NCBI GenBank assembly: GCA_008638375.1
Contig: CM018050.1
Location: forward strand, 31,176,220 to 31,240,219
DNA: 64,000 nt
Direction: 5' to 3'
DNA from: Nyssa sinensis
Lineage: Eukaryota > Streptophyta > Magnoliopsida > Cornales > Nyssaceae
How positions within the stretch are numbered: the first letter of the stretch is position 1; every line of letters begins with the position of its first letter. Below, in pieces: positions 24,174-36,249 of the stretch. Both the position numbers and the translations under genes were made by a program. The notes below the pieces were generated by a model that saw only the letters and a program-made list of their open reading frames with translations, did no database searches and had not been told where the DNA came from.

Positions 24174-25180
24174 TCATTCCTTTATATACTGGATGATGGG
24201 AGTCATCCAGTTCTGGGTTTGCTCCGAGATTTGGGTGGATTGTACTTCCTCAATGCTCGGCTTCGGTTGGTAAGAAACCCTCACCATTAAATCACCTTCT
24301 GACTTCAGATGGGAAGCCATGTTTGCTAAAGCATCAACTCTGGAGTTCTGACCTCTTTCAATTTTTTGGATGGTGAATTTTTGGAAGGAAGTTTTCAACA
24401 AGTCCACTAGTTCTGAATATTGAACCATTCGATCATCTTTGGTGTAAAATTCCCCTAAGACCTAGCTTACCACAAGTTGGGAGTCAAAAAATGTTTCAAG
24501 GTTCTGGGCTTCGCACTCTAGGGCCAGCTTTATCCCGAGAACGAGCGCTTCATACTCAGCTTCGCTGTTAAAAGCTCTGAATCCCAAGCTAACTGCTTTT
24601 TCAATAATGATTCTATTAGGGGACTCGAACACAATGCCCACACCTGAGCCTTTGTCGATAGACGACCTATCAGTATAAAGTCGCCATACTATAGTGTCCA
24701 TGTTGATTTGAGCTTTATCATACAGTGCTGGAGTAAGTTCTGCGACAAAGTCCGCCAAGGCCTACCCTTTGATGGAGGTTCGTGGAATGTAGGATATGTC
24801 AAATTCTCCCAGTTCCATAGACCATTTGACCAGCCATCCTAAGAGTTCAGGCTTGTGAAAAATTGATTTCAGAGGGTAGGATGTAGGGACTTTAATGAGA
24901 TGTGCTTGAAAATAGGGTCTGAGCTTTCGAGTGGACATAACCAGGGAAAAAACCAATTTCTCAACTTCAGAGTATCTCTTTTTGGTATCCAGAAGTGCTT
25001 TACTGACATAAAAAATCAGCCTTTTAATCCCTTTGTCTTCTCTGACCAGTGTTGAGCTGACGACATTTTTTGACACTACAAGGTACAGAAGCAGTTTTTT
25101 TCCTTGTATTGGTTTAGAAAGGAGCTCGAAAGAGGCCATATATTGCTTTAACTCTTGGAAGGCCTTCTTGTATTCATGGG
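24174..25180 (-). pseudogene. RNase H and RT connection of element 2 (decayed)
   Basis: Degrades the RNA strand during cDNA synthesis. The frame 25139-24762 holds the RT-RNase H connection (LYLVVSKNVVSSTLVRE, YSEVEKLVFSLV, LGEFDISYIPR). The frame 24758-24462 holds RNase H: LYTDRSS (Asp), SEAEYEALVLGI (Glu) and FFDSQLVVS (Asp). The frame 24428-24174 adds NSRVDALANMAS (last Asp). All four catalytic acids are present. Stops separate the pieces. Element 1 has lost this whole module. Confidence 0.8.
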
Positions 25181-26219
25181 TCTATTCAAGGGCCTTACTC
25201 CTCCTTAAGGCTCTAAAGAACGGGAGACATCGGTCTATAGATCTGGAGATGAATCGGTTCAGAGCTGCTATCTTTTCGTTCAGGCCCTAGATGTCTTTTT
25301 TGGTCTTCAGTGACTCTAACTTGATCAGTGCTTTAATCTGTAAGGGTTCTGCCTCAATTCTCCTCTAAGAGACCAGAAAACCTAGGAACTTCCCTTTAGT
25401 TATCCCGAAGGTACACTTTAAGGGATTCAAATTTATCTTATGCTGCTTTAGGATGTTGAACGTTCGGCTCAAGTGCTAGAGATGATCGTTCTTCCTCATG
25501 CTCTTGACCAGCATGTCATCTATGTACACCTTCATCATGCTGCCAATTAAGGAGCTAAACATTTTGTTCACCAGCTGTTGGTATGTGGCTCCAGCATTTT
25601 CAGATCGAACGACATCACTCTATAGCAATAGAGACCTCGTTTGGATATAAAGGCTGTCTTTTCCTGGTCTAGAGGGTACATCTGGATCTGGTTATAGCCT
25701 GAATATGCGTCCATGAAGCTCATGAGCTCATGTCCTGAGGTTGCATCAACCAATCGATTGATCCTCGGGAAAGGAAAGCTATCTTTAGGACAGGCTTTGT
25801 TGAGGTCTGTGTAGTCAACGCAAAACCCGCCATTTACCATTCTTCTTTTTGGCAAGGACTGTATTAGCGAGTCATTCTGGATAGAATACCTCCTTTGTCA
25901 TTCTAGCGTCTAGCAGCCTCTGGACCTCTTCATTGATGATCTTATGGCGTTCAGGGGCGAAGGTCCTTCTCTTTTGTCTTACTGGAGGGTGGTCTGGGTC
26001 AATCATTAGCTTGTGGGAGATGAAGTTAGGGTGTATCCCTTCCATGTCTTTGGTCTCCCATGCGAATACCGAAAGATTGTCTTTCAGGAACCCAATAATC
26101 TTTTGTTGCTCTAAGGGGGATAGATCTGATCCCATTTGTAAGTACCAACCTCTCCCTTCAGAATTGACGAGCACTTTGATAGGATCTTCCATGGGCCTAG
26201 CCATGCTGCCTCTTTCCAT
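25181..26219 (-). pseudogene. Reverse transcriptase of element 2 (decayed)
   Basis: Copies element RNA into DNA. The frame 26219-25872 carries the N-terminal part (LSVFAWETKDMEGI, DPDHPPVRQKRR, INEEVQRLLDA). The frame 25855-25568 carries CVDYTDLNKACPKDSFPFPR and MDAYSGYNQI with the first catalytic Asp. After a frameshift the VYIDDMLV motif (the YxDD box) lies at about 25535-25510, followed by LNPLKCTFGITKGKFLGF. Stops at several points make it nonfunctional as read. Confidence 0.85.
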
Positions 26220-26249
26220 AGGGCTTAATGGCTCTTCAGTTTTAGAGGG

Positions 26250-26917
26250 ACACTCATCTGTCTCATGAAGTTCGGGATGTGTAAAACTTCCCTCTTCACG
26301 AGGGTGTTGTGATTGTTATTTAAGGGTTTTTTCCCTCAACACGAGAATATGGCACTCTCGGGCGGTTGGCTGACAGCCCTTGATGGAGTAGACGTTGTCG
26401 TTCTGAAAGTACTTTAGGCACTAGTAGAGGGTTGAGGTGACCGCTCCCATTTGATGGAGCCAATCTCTTCCAATGATGACATTGTAGGGGGACTTGGAGT
26501 CCAGGACCATGTATTTAGAAATCAACGTCTTTTGAGCATCCCCTTCTCCTGCTATAGTCGGGAGGTCTATCTTGCCCAGCGGGGTGCTGAGGTTCCATCG
26601 AATCCTGCCATTACAACAGTGGTGGGCTTATTGTCATTGATGCTGAGCTTCATGTGCTGAAAGGGCTCATAGAACAACTCATTGGTGGAGCAACCCGTGT
26701 CTACCAGAACTCTTCTAATCTCAAAATTGGCAATCTTAAGCGAGATGACGAGGGCGTCACTGTGAGGGTAGTGTACTCCAACAAGATCCAGCTTTGAGAA
26801 CTGGATTTGTAGTGCCGGCCTCAGCCTCTTCTTGACGGCAGAGATCTGAAGGATACTTGGTTCTGCTAGTGCCTCTTGAGCATATCGCTTCTTAGCTCGG
26901 TTGGACATCCCTGTCAT
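26250..26917 (-). pseudogene. Protease of element 2 (decayed)
   Basis: Aspartic protease that would cut the gag-pol polyprotein. The frame 26917-26567 contains FEIRRVLVDTGCSTNELFY. DTG is the catalytic triplet, and the usual following Ser is Cys here. GVHYPHSDALVISLKIANF precedes it. The downstream part to about 26250 is out of frame. Confidence 0.75.
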
Positions 26918-27079
26918 CGAGTTGTTAGCATGGAGGACGAAGATGACCTGATTATTTTGGCGCGACTGTTCATTCTGAGCCTCCCTTTGTTTAGGCCTAT
27001 GCTTTTGTCTCCTTTGCTGCGGCCTGTCATTACGGTTTTGCCTCTCAGTCCTGATGAATGAAACTCCCCCAGATGCCCT

Positions 27080-28655
27080 CTTCTGATAAGCTAGTTCAAT
27101 TTATTGTTTGAGGGCTTTGCATTCATTCAGTGGTGTGTTCGTGGTCTTTACGGAAGTCACAGTTAGGGACTGCTCTTCAATGGTTCTGGCCACCTCAAGT
27201 CCTTACGTGTTTGTACTTGCTGGAGTATGTGAGTGAGGGGAGGCATTCGGAGGTGTGAATGTTTCGTACCTTCTAGAGTTAGGGTTGCTCTGAGTTCTGG
27301 GTGCCGCCCTCTTAGTCAGGACTTCTGACCCTCTTCTTGGTTGTGTTGGAGTCCTTCTTCTAGGTGTGGTCAGTCTTTCTGAGCCTGCTCTTTGGCCTTT
27401 CAGAAAGACATCTTCATATCTTCCAAGGTTTATATACTTTCGCGCCCGTTTCATAAGTGTAGCCACTGTCAACGGAGGGATTCTTCGTCAAAGAGTCCTG
27501 AAAGCGTCCAGGCCCCAAACTAGAGGTGAGGGCTGCCACAAGGAAGTTTGGACTGCAGTCTGTTATCGCTGTGAGCTCGGTATTGAATCAAGCGATGTAC
27601 TCTCAAAGTGACTTTCCCCTTGGCTTGCTTTATGGTGAGCAGGAATTCTGGACCCTTTTCAACTTCCTGCTGGTTAGGAACAGATCAAGGAACCTCCTGT
27701 TGAGCTCATAGAAGTTGATGATCGACTCTCGAGGAAGGACTGTTGAACCACTTCAAAGTGGTACCCTTAAGGTTTGTCACGAAGGTACTGCACACGAAGG
27801 TGTGGATAGCCTCGTGTAGGGCCATTGTGTGCTGATAGTGGGAGGAATGGTCCCCAGGGATCCTCAGACCCGTCATATAGGGTGAACTTCAGAGACAACA
27901 AATTTCTTGGGTCGCTCTTCTACCATTATGGCAAGAGTGAACGGAGTGGCAAATCTTTCGAGCAGCTTTGCAAGTTCATCCTACACTGGAGGGACGTGGG
28001 TCCTTTTGGTGAAGATGGTTTGCTCCATGGAGTTTGCTATTTCCTTCATCCTTTGAGGAACTCTAGGCAGGACTGGTTGTTGTTGGCCTTGTCTTGTAGC
28101 CTCAGTCCCAATATGCAGGGGATGATTTTGCTCAGTAGCGGTAGGGAGGTGTTGCCCTCTATGGACTAGGGGGACTAGTGCTGGTGGAAGCTTGAAACTC
28201 AGGCAAGTGTGGGATTGGCCCACGAAGTTGCTAGAGTTGGGATCCTTATCCTGCTTTGATAATGGACAGCAGGGATAAAAAACAAACATCCCTCTCCCTA
28301 CTGCGATTGATGGTTGAGGATCACACCCTATGTGAGTGGTACCCTGGGGGTGTACCAATAACACATTGGGGGTCTCCTTATTAGGAGGTCCTCCGCCCGT
28401 GGTAGTAGCAAGAGGTTGAACCCCTTTATTAGCCGCGCTTGTAGAAGGATGAATGGGATTGGTTTGCTGGTTTTGGGCCATGGAGGCCAAGGCCTAGGAC
28501 ATGGCGAGGAGTTGCTCTTGCATTAGATCGGACTGTCGTTGGATCCGATCGAGCTGTTGCTGTAAGTGATCAGAAGTTTACCCCCTTCCTCTTCCAGTAG
28601 AAGGCTGGTTTCGAGGGTTTTGAGAACTTTTCCTTAGATGAAGATTGGGAGCCAT
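27080..28655 (-). pseudogene. gag of element 2 (decayed)
   Basis: Capsid-type protein. An ATG at 28655 starts MAPNLHLRKSSQNPRNQP, which element 1 also shows. The open frame 28490-27981 is the Pro/Gln-rich linker. Scattered frames give the gag domain: EELDELAKLL..FATPF.AIMVEERPKKFVV near 27985-27890, FYELNRRFLDLFLTSRKLK near 27720-27660, and ITDCSPNFLVAALTS near 27560-27510. A zinc-knuckle-like NCDFRKDHEHTT lies near 27170-27130. Multiple frameshifts are present. Confidence 0.75.
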
Positions 28656-28717
28656 GGTTTCTCAGGGACAGAAAAACTATTTTTGTCAAAAAGAATTAGC
28701 AGGAATGTTTGTCATTT

Positions 28718-28736
28718 TCTACAGACGATGCCAAAC
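28718..28736 (-). other. Primer binding site of element 2
   Basis: Minus strand directly after the 5' LTR reads GTTTGGCATCGTCTGTAGA, near-identical to the same position in element 1 (GTTTGGCGTCGTCTGTGGG). The cognate tRNA was not determined. Confidence 0.65.
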
Positions 28737-29307
28737 TGATGTTGCACTTTCTGATTAGTAGGGCTTCCGCTTTTCGTTGCTTGTCAAGAACTCAGAACAG
28801 GAGATCAGAGGGCCACTGGGTTGGCTCTGGTGGTAGCCGCTCCGATGATAAAGTCAGTAAAAATAAAAGAGAGACTAAACTTAAAAGAAAATAATTGACT
28901 GTAATTGAAAAACGTACCTTAGGGTTGTATTTATACACTGCGGATCCCCTAAGTTGATTAGGATTTGGAGTTGTAAAGATCGGGATTTGATGATATTTGA
29001 ATATGGCAGTTGCCATATTGGACTCTGATCTCCGCGAAAGTAGGGATCAGAAGATATCCGAGAATGACAGTTTTCATGTCGCATTATGTTTCCTTATTTT
29101 AAGGTCGGTAGGGTAAGCAAGGTAGTGATCAGCTTGGTACCTCTTTAGACACATATTCTTAGCTCATTGTTCGGGAGAGAAGGTCCGTGCCCTTATGATC
29201 ATGGAATGTCTGTCAGATCTGAATAACTTTGTCACTTTTTGACTTGCACATAAAAGAGCTCAGACATGTGTCAAGTTTGGATTGGGCTGTCATTTTATAA
29301 TACATCA
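28737..29307 (-). repeat. 5' LTR of element 2
   Basis: 571 bp. Minus strand begins TGATGTATTATAAAATGACA and ends GTGCAACATCA. A TATA-like TATAAATAC lies at 28935-28927 (minus), followed by AACCCTAAGGTACG. Element 1's LTR has the same TATAAAT..AACCCTAAAGGTACG module. Confidence 0.9.
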
Positions 29308-29312
29308 ATTTG

Positions 29313-29640
29313 TATTATTGTCTCCCCTAAAGTTTAGATACGGCACTTGCATATATATAGTTTTTGCAATACCTCCAAGAATAACTACTCAGACCCTGGC
29401 ACAATAGATGCTATGTGATTGTGACTATGGGAAAGAACCTAATATTTGATAGCTAGAAGAACTTATCTCATAACACGAAATAAACAAGCTTTCTCTTTCT
29501 TTAATTTAAACAAAATTCAACTGCCAAATTCAAGCACATTTTTTTTTTTTGAATGTACTATCTAAAGGTCGCTGAACAGGGCATCTCATGCACAATCAAA
29601 ATTGTGTAAAAACACCTTGAGAGACGGGTAAGCTTACCGG
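29313..29640. other. No recognised gene
   Basis: AT-rich spacer between element 2 and the duplicated UGT1 segment. Contains a T-run near 29540. Confidence 0.4.
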
Positions 29641-29966
29641 TTAGAGGAGTTGGTGCCACATGCTCATGAGAATCTCCATTAATGGTTTGCAGAATAAATT
29701 CTTAAAAATGTACCTTTTATTCTTACTTGGAATGATAATCAAAGCTAGTGTATTCTTCACTTGAGCTTGGAACTCATCTATAAGGAACCTACCCTACAGC
29801 TTTTCAACAAATTACACACCCTAAGTCAAAAATTTGTGTTTGTGCGTGAGTGTAATCGCCTGCATGCATGTGGTGAGGCTGTTCCTTCTCATGAAGAGGG
29901 AATTTTGAGCGCATGTGTGCAGGAGACTTGGGGACCTTTTGAACCTTGAAAACAGTGAAATTTGGG

Positions 29967-30010
<44 letters not shown>

Positions 30011-30485
30011 ATATATTTATACAACTATGGGTGAGAAGAAATCCAATTTATATAAAATACATGAGAGTGAGAACTTGTATCAATTGAATATAATTTCAGT
30101 CATGAAAATTGTCCTTTTAGTTGGTCTCAATTCTCAAAAAGAAGAAAATATTAAATGGGACAATCACTCTACATTTTCATCAATATAGTGTGATTATATT
30201 TTTAAAATTTCAAAACTTTTGGAAATATTTGATAATTAACTTTTATGTAAAATCAACATATATACTCAAAGAAACAACAAATGGAAACAAGGCTTGTTTT
30301 TTTTTCCTCTCTCTTTCGCTTTAGATCAGACAACTGTCACGCTTGATCTTGTGAATCAACTCAAATAAAATAAATTAAAAACTCACGAGCCATTAATCAA
30401 CAGAGCATGCACTGCACTACCCCATTGCATTTATCCAATAAAAAGTATGCAATCCCAATTTTTGTGAATTTCTTTTTTTTTAAAG
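29641..30485. repeat. UGT1 3' flank (duplicated at 45058-45966)
   Basis: Noncoding sequence downstream of UGT1, matched by the UGT2 3' flank from GATGCCACATGCTCATGAGA onward. A ~33-bp TA microsatellite lies at 29975-30009. Relative to this copy, the UGT2 flank carries about 85 extra bases near 45227-45305. Confidence 0.8.
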
Positions 30486-31902
30486 TTATCTGGTGATATG
30501 AGTAATGAAAGAATCCAACTCCATGCGTGACTGGCCGCCTTCTGCCACCGACCGCCGGATAGCGCCACCCAATTCTGCAGCCCTTCTCCTGATCTCATCT
30601 CCTTCTTTTGACGCCATCAATTTTTTCACATCTTTTTCAACCATTAACGATGTCACCAACTCATTCCGGCGAGCCCAATCCTTCACAACCAGACCAACTT
30701 TGAGCAACTTTGTTATCAGCACGGTGTTATTGGGCTGGTCTGAATGCATCGGCCAAGCCGCTATCGGCACTCCCATGGAAAGGCTCTCCACGCATGAATT
30801 CCACCCACAATGACTCATGAATCCACCCGTCGATGGGTGACCCAAAATCTCAAGTTGGGGTGCCCAATCTCTCACCACTATTCCCTTCCCTTTCACTCTC
30901 TCTTCATACCCTTTTGGCAGTTCAATTCTTCTTTCTTCTCCTGCAAAAACATCTCCTTTGTCTGCATCTCTCAATACCCAAATGAACTTTTGGCGGCTTT
31001 GTTCTAACCCAACTGCTAGCTCTTTAATTTGTTCATTTGTTAATGAAGTTGTCGTCCCAAAAGAAACATATATCACAGAGTTTTCACCTTGTTTGTCAAG
31101 CCACTTCAAACATTTATGGCGATGATTCGATTTCTTGTTATCGCTTATTGTCACTGGATTGAATGGCCCGAAAGCCCATTGCTTCTCCTTTCTGCTCATC
31201 TCTTCTCTAGCAAGTAAGTCCAGATATGGACCTTCCATCACTTGGCATGTGTTATAGAGACGACCAGAGTCGAACTTCCTGTAATCATGTTGGCTGTTGA
31301 TGAATTTCGTGAACTCTGACGTGAAACAGCCTTCGATTAATGGAAAGTGTTTTGGTATTTGTGCTTCAATTTCAAACGGTCTTCCCATGGTTTCCCACAA
31401 GTACAAGAAGATGGCGAAAGCGGAAACGCTGTGAAGGGTGTATGACTCCGCGTTTGGAATTGAAACCACGTCTTGAACAACGGAAGACATTAGAGAGTCA
31501 TGAATGACGATAACTCTCCCAGCTGTGGGCGAGAGTGTGCGTAAAAGGGTGGCAACGGGCTCGCGAAGATGTAATGATGCATCGAATGCTGGTTGGAGGT
31601 GTGAGGGGAAGGGAATGGAGGAATTAGGGTTGGGAGGAGGAGAGAGAAAAGAAGGGGTTGGGGATTCATGGAAGTGGACATTGGCAACAGCAAGAGGGTT
31701 CCAGCCGTGAACGCGAAGCTTGGCTTGGCGGTTGTGGGTGGCGGAGCTGACATAGTGGACTGGTATATTGTAGGAAGAAACGAGGCAGGGAGAGCTGGAG
31801 AAGCTGGTTGAGATGGCCTTGTGCTGGAAAGGGCACCATGACCACAACAACCTGCTGGGCTTGTTTTAGGCCATGGTTTTGGTGGTGGTGGTGATCGGCC
31901 AT
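30486..31902 (-). pseudogene. UGT1: zeatin O-glucosyltransferase-like UDP-glycosyltransferase, frameshifted
   Basis: Family-1 enzymes of this kind move glucose from UDP-glucose to small acceptors in the cytosol; zeatin O-glucosyltransferases do so on the cytokinin side chain. The acceptor here is inferred from resemblance only. ATG at 31902 starts MADHHHHQNHGLKQAQ, then MVPFPAQGHLNQLLQL, whose GH His is the expected catalytic base. One extra base near 31785 breaks the frame after about 40 codons. From there the other frame is open to TAA at 30486 (last 430 or so residues). It contains SVIYVSFGTTTSLTNEQIKE and the PSPG sugar-donor box: WAPQLEILGHPSTGGFMSHC, then GWNSCVESLSMG and WPMHSDQ. No intron. 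Correcting for the one base, length would be about 471 residues, normal for the family. Without the N-terminal His the long frame alone should be inactive. UGT2 lacks this lesion. Confidence 0.9.
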
Positions 31903-31945
31903 TTTAGAAGTTTGAGAATACTCAGAGGATTGTTGTGCCTGTTGC

Positions 31946-31954
31946 TTTATAAAA
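31946..31954 (-). promoter_or_regulatory. Putative TATA box of UGT1
   Basis: Minus strand TTTTATAAA about 44-52 bp before the ATG. Conserved at 47420-47428 before UGT2. The implied 5' leader is short. Confidence 0.45.
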
Positions 31955-33317
31955 CAGAAAAAGTAGGTTTCTGTGGTGTCGGCAATGACAATTATCAATG
32001 ACAATTTGTCATGATCAATGGCAATTTGTCATTAACTGTCCAATTCAATGACAAGTGCAGAAATTACCATGACCCAAAAACAGCTCTCCAAGGTTCAGTT
32101 CGAGGAGTAAGAGAAATGTTTTACGTTCAATGTATGTGGCGCGGTTTAATATACTATAATATATATATATATATTGAAATTTTATTCTATTTTGAAAACT
32201 AATTAAATTAAGTCATATCACAAGAGTAAACATATATACATTAACTTACCTGAATGATAAGGCATTACTCGACATCAACATTAACTGTTGGAGTATGAGT
32301 TGAGTGCGAAAGATGACACTTACTAACTTGGCATTAATAGGAATCTGTCTCCTCAGCATTTAAAATGGGGGGTTCATTCTCCTTCGTCGTTTTTGGTACA
32401 GCATACGATAAAGGGCCAGGGCTCATTTTTTTTTTTTTTTTTCACAATTTTTTTCTAAATACCTTAAATACTATGTCACATCATTTATTGTTAAATTATT
32501 TAATGATATATGCATGATATAGTCATATGTCATATATCTAACATCACATTATGAGAAATTAAGAAGAAAAATATAGTGGAGTCTGGTCGGATCCATGCTC
32601 CACTTGTATAGAAAATATTCCATGGTCTATGGATCATTAATTCTAGTGATTTAAATGAAAGTCATGTGTGTATGTCAACATATATTTTTTCATATATGAA
32701 ATTTCTTTTTAATCATCGGGACTATTAATCAGAGACCAGACAATAATTAATCCCATTTGTGCCTTTTTAACTCCTCAAATTCTGAACTTTTTTCTATCAT
32801 AGTGACCCATGCTGATCTAGGATCAAACCCTGAGCTCATTTGGTTATTTTTGGTTCATTGAACTCTATGTCCTTTTTGGGTTGCTTGCATTAGCTCTTTT
32901 TTTTTTTTTTGGATGTGTGATAGAAGCTGAATATTGGTACAAAAACATAATATAATATGCATACAAAAATGTCCAATCAGAATTGTGCCTTATTTGACTC
33001 CAATTGCTTTAAAACAAATGATCTTGCATACTTCCATTAATTTACACTAACATTTTGTGAGATTTTTGACAATTACATTGATATTTTTAAAAAATTTTTG
33101 AATTACACTAACTTCTCCTATTTTTTTTGACAAATTACAATTAACCCATGCCAGTCAATTTTTTTTTTTTTTTTTTTAAATGACTAAAACTGCTCATTTT
33201 ATTTTTATCTTATTTTTTTACATTTTTTTAATTTTGACTAATTTTTTCTAACTTTTTTTAAAATAATTTTTTAATTTATATAAAAATAAATTTAAGATTT
33301 TAATTAATATTTATTTG

Positions 33318-33660
33318 AAAATGAAAAAATAGAAAAAAGGATCAAAATTTAAAAAAATGTGGCATGCTGATGTTTCAAGGAAAAAAAGAGTTTTGTTATG
33401 GGTTGATTGGTGATGGTAGTGATGATGAATTTTGTTTTTATTTTTCAAATTGTTGCAAGATAGTCCTTCTACTCATTGAACTCATGTTTTGAAAATAAAA
33501 AAAATTAAAAAAATGATCAAAATTAAAAATATGTGGCGTGCTGATGTTTCGAGGAAAAAAAGAGTTTTGTTATGGGTTGATTGGTGATGGTAGTGATGAT
33601 AAATTTTTTTTTATTTTTCAAATTGTTGCAAGATAGTCCTTCTACTCATTGAACTCATAT
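33318..33660. repeat. Minisatellite, two ~175-bp units
   Basis: Same unit as at 13793 (GGATCAAAATT, GCTGATGTTTC, TTGATTGGTGATGG), here present twice. Confidence 0.85.
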
Positions 33661-35214
33661 CAATTATGTAAAAAATGAATACTTGTACGACTTGAATAGA
33701 ATCTCGATACTAACTCATAGACCTTTTAAACTCAGATGAAAACTAAATTTAATGCTAGGTACCACATAAAGATTTTCTGGTATTTTGATCTTTATTCATT
33801 TCATAAAATACCATTATTGGGCAACATAATTAAAATTTGTATGTTCTCTATGTATTTGTTTTTTTGTTTATAATCTACAATGGCAATGGAGTTATGACCC
33901 TTGCTTTAATTGTTAGGTGCCTTGTCAACACCTCTCTTCTGTGCCCCTCCAAATTCTAAAAAAAAACAAATCCTCCTTTACCCTTGTGATTTTGCTAAAA
34001 GAAATTTTAAAAATAAATTAATTCCCTCAATTATTTCTTTTTTTGGAATTTTCATAACAACTCTATCAAAATTCTAATATTTATACTTTCACCTCATAAT
34101 ATAATTTTTAGATCCACCACAGGTTAGGAACTTAGGATCATGTTATTTATAGTAAAATATTATATTATTTTTTTTATGAGTAATGTTAGGTACACCAAAT
34201 TAGTTTACATGATTAGTTCATCAGATGACATTATCTATCATACTTTTTTAAAAAAATTTAAATAAAAGACCAAATATATTTATTAATTACAAAAAAAAAA
34301 TTATTGATACATCATAAGGTAAATCAAACCAATATACCAAACTGATGTACCAATCATTATCTATTTTTTATAGAAAAATTTTACACTAACTTAAAACTTG
34401 TTCAAATTAATTAACATAAGATCGGAATTGTAAATTCCATGTTTGACTTCTCACTCAAAACAAGATACCCAAAAGATAGGTTGCATTAGTTTATAAAACT
34501 AGTTTCTAAAATTTTTTAGTTTGTATTTTATTATTGTTAATTTTTTTTTTAACCAAAGGAAACAACTATAAAAGTCTCTTTAGGATGAACCCTTGCAAAA
34601 CCCAACAATCAACAAAGATTAGCTTTTCTCAAAAAACTAACAAATTGTAATATGTCCCACTTAAGTGGGCTTGAAATCGTAACCTCGTTTTTGAAGAGAG
34701 ATGTGAATGCTACTTTGCATTGGAATTACTCTTGTTTGGTCAATGACATCCTTAGTTCTTTTTTACTATGGTGATTAAACCTAAAATCATTAATCTACTA
34801 TGATACAACTTCCCATAATTAAAACATGGTTAAAAATTTTATTTTATTTTTGCTGCTAGTTAGCATAGAAGAGTGGGCGGAAGAACCCGAACCAGAATCA
34901 TGCACAACAGAAAGAGATGAATATTTTTTTATCAGGGAATCTCTAATAATGAACCAAATTCAAATTCAAATTTGAGTCAAAATTTTCAGAAAAATCTCTT
35001 TAGCAGTAGACTCAAACCCATATTAAATTTATTTTTACTTCAAGCTTAAACGCAAATCTATAAAAAACTATTCATAAACTCAAATTTATATTGATTACAA
35101 ACTATTCATGAACTATTGGAAAAGCATCAAATTCAAATGATACTTTTACTCAAACTTGAGTGTAAATTTAAGTAAATATTTAAGTCACTACTAGAGATAG
35201 CTTCAGTTACATCA

Positions 35215-35320
35215 TATATAAGAAATTTTTGGGTGAACCCAATTCACCACATCAGCACTTTTATTTTGTGAACTTATCTAAATTAGGTTCATCTACCTAG
35301 CTTCGGGCAGCTTATAGGAG
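35215..35320 (+). repeat. CACATCAGCAC repeat in copy B
   Basis: Reads GGTGAACCCAATTCACCACA then TCAGCACTTTTATTTTGTGAA. Counterpart of 15860-15965 and of the inverted copies near 18.6-18.9 kb. Confidence 0.65.
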
Positions 35321-35670
35321 CCACATTAGATAACGTTGATGCAAAATTAATTGTTGTGTTTTACGAGATGCCCTATATATTTTCACAGTTTTTTTATGTT
35401 AGCTTTTTGTTGTTTGTTTGTATACGAAAGATGTATTTTTGAATAAGTCTGGTACACCACATATTAATGCACCTTTTTAATAATATCCTGCTACATATAT
35501 TATGTCTTATTAAAAAAAATAAGCTATTTATTACAAAGCAAATTATTATTGGATGGGCACATTGCCATCCCACTGTACCGGACCAATTCAAAAATTTTAA
35601 AAATTTTTCAATACAAAGCTAACTTGACTTCTAATATAAAAAGATTATATATATATATATATATATATAT

Positions 35671-36249
35671 TGATATACCACAAAATGACAAGACCAATCA
35701 TCACTTGACACGTGTATCTAGAGTTCAGCTCGTGCTTGGCTAGTACAGCTCGCGCTCGGCCATTCAGGGCAGACATACAGAGCTTAAGGGGCCGAGCACA
35801 TACCTTCAGAGCAGATCTACATTCTAGCAGAGCTTACAGGTTCGAACACAGAACTTTGGAGTAACACTCTAGAGCTCATCACCGCCTTAACATCTGCCGA
35901 GCAGAGAATAAGGAAACAGTCTTTTACAAGGAAACCACCATACGTGATTATCTATTTGATACTATATCCAACAAGGTAACTGCTATCTCCGATGATCGAA
36001 TCCCTACTTTCATGGCTCCAAATCCTAATCAACTTAGGAAAGCCACAACCTATAAATTGAACCCTAAAGGTACGCTTTACTTTCATGCTTATTATTTGGC
36101 TTTCATTACAGTCTTTCAATAAGGTTTATTGACTTAAGCATCGGATCGGCTACCGCCGGAGCCAACCTGGTGGTCCTCCGATCTTCTTCTTTGAGTGTCC
36201 TTTAGGGAGCCGAGCTTGGAGTATACGTGGGCCAAAAAGTGCAGCATCA
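35671..36249 (+). repeat. 5' LTR of element 1
   Basis: 579 bp, TGATATACCA..GCATCA. A G-box CACGTG lies at 35709-35714 and a TATA-like TATAAATTGA at 36051-36060, followed by AACCCTAAAGGTACG. Confidence 0.93.
35709..35714. promoter_or_regulatory. G-box in the LTR U3 region
   Basis: CACGTG within TTGACACGTGTATC, kept in the 3' LTR at 44184-44189. G-boxes bind plant bZIP and bHLH factors; a role in LTR transcription is inference. Confidence 0.4.

Larger units (their letters stand above)
19068..29307 (-). mobile_element. Element 2: Ty3/gypsy LTR retrotransposon (Tat-like), 10.2 kb
   Basis: Near-complete element on the minus strand, bounded by direct LTRs and by the 5-bp target duplication ATTTG (19063-19067 and 29308-29312). 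In element order: 5' LTR, primer site, gag, protease, reverse transcriptase, RNase H, integrase, tandem repeats, an antisense gene, polypurine tract, 3' LTR. The order protease-RT-RNase H-integrase defines Ty3/gypsy. The antisense gene and a repeat-rich 3' region suggest the Tat lineage (inference). LTRs differ at roughly 12-15% of positions by eye, so it is older than element 1. All frames carry stops and shifts. Confidence 0.9.
32110..35670. repeat. Flank copy B (first part), upstream of UGT1
   Basis: Matches copy C from ACGTTCAATGTATGTGGCGC onward and copy A from about 32405. It is interrupted at its TA microsatellite by element 1 and resumes at 44724. It carries the ~95-bp segment near 32900-32980 that copy C also has and copy A lacks. 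No gene lies in it. Confidence 0.85.

Noticed and set aside
29975..30009. TA repeat downstream of UGT1 as a retrotransposon insertion site
   Set aside because: It is intact, with UGT-flank sequence continuing on both sides. It is simply a microsatellite.
30505..31710. Plus-strand frames across UGT1 (also 45986-47190 across UGT2)
   Set aside because: Antisense shadows of the UGT coding sequence; they translate the reverse of the PSPG region.
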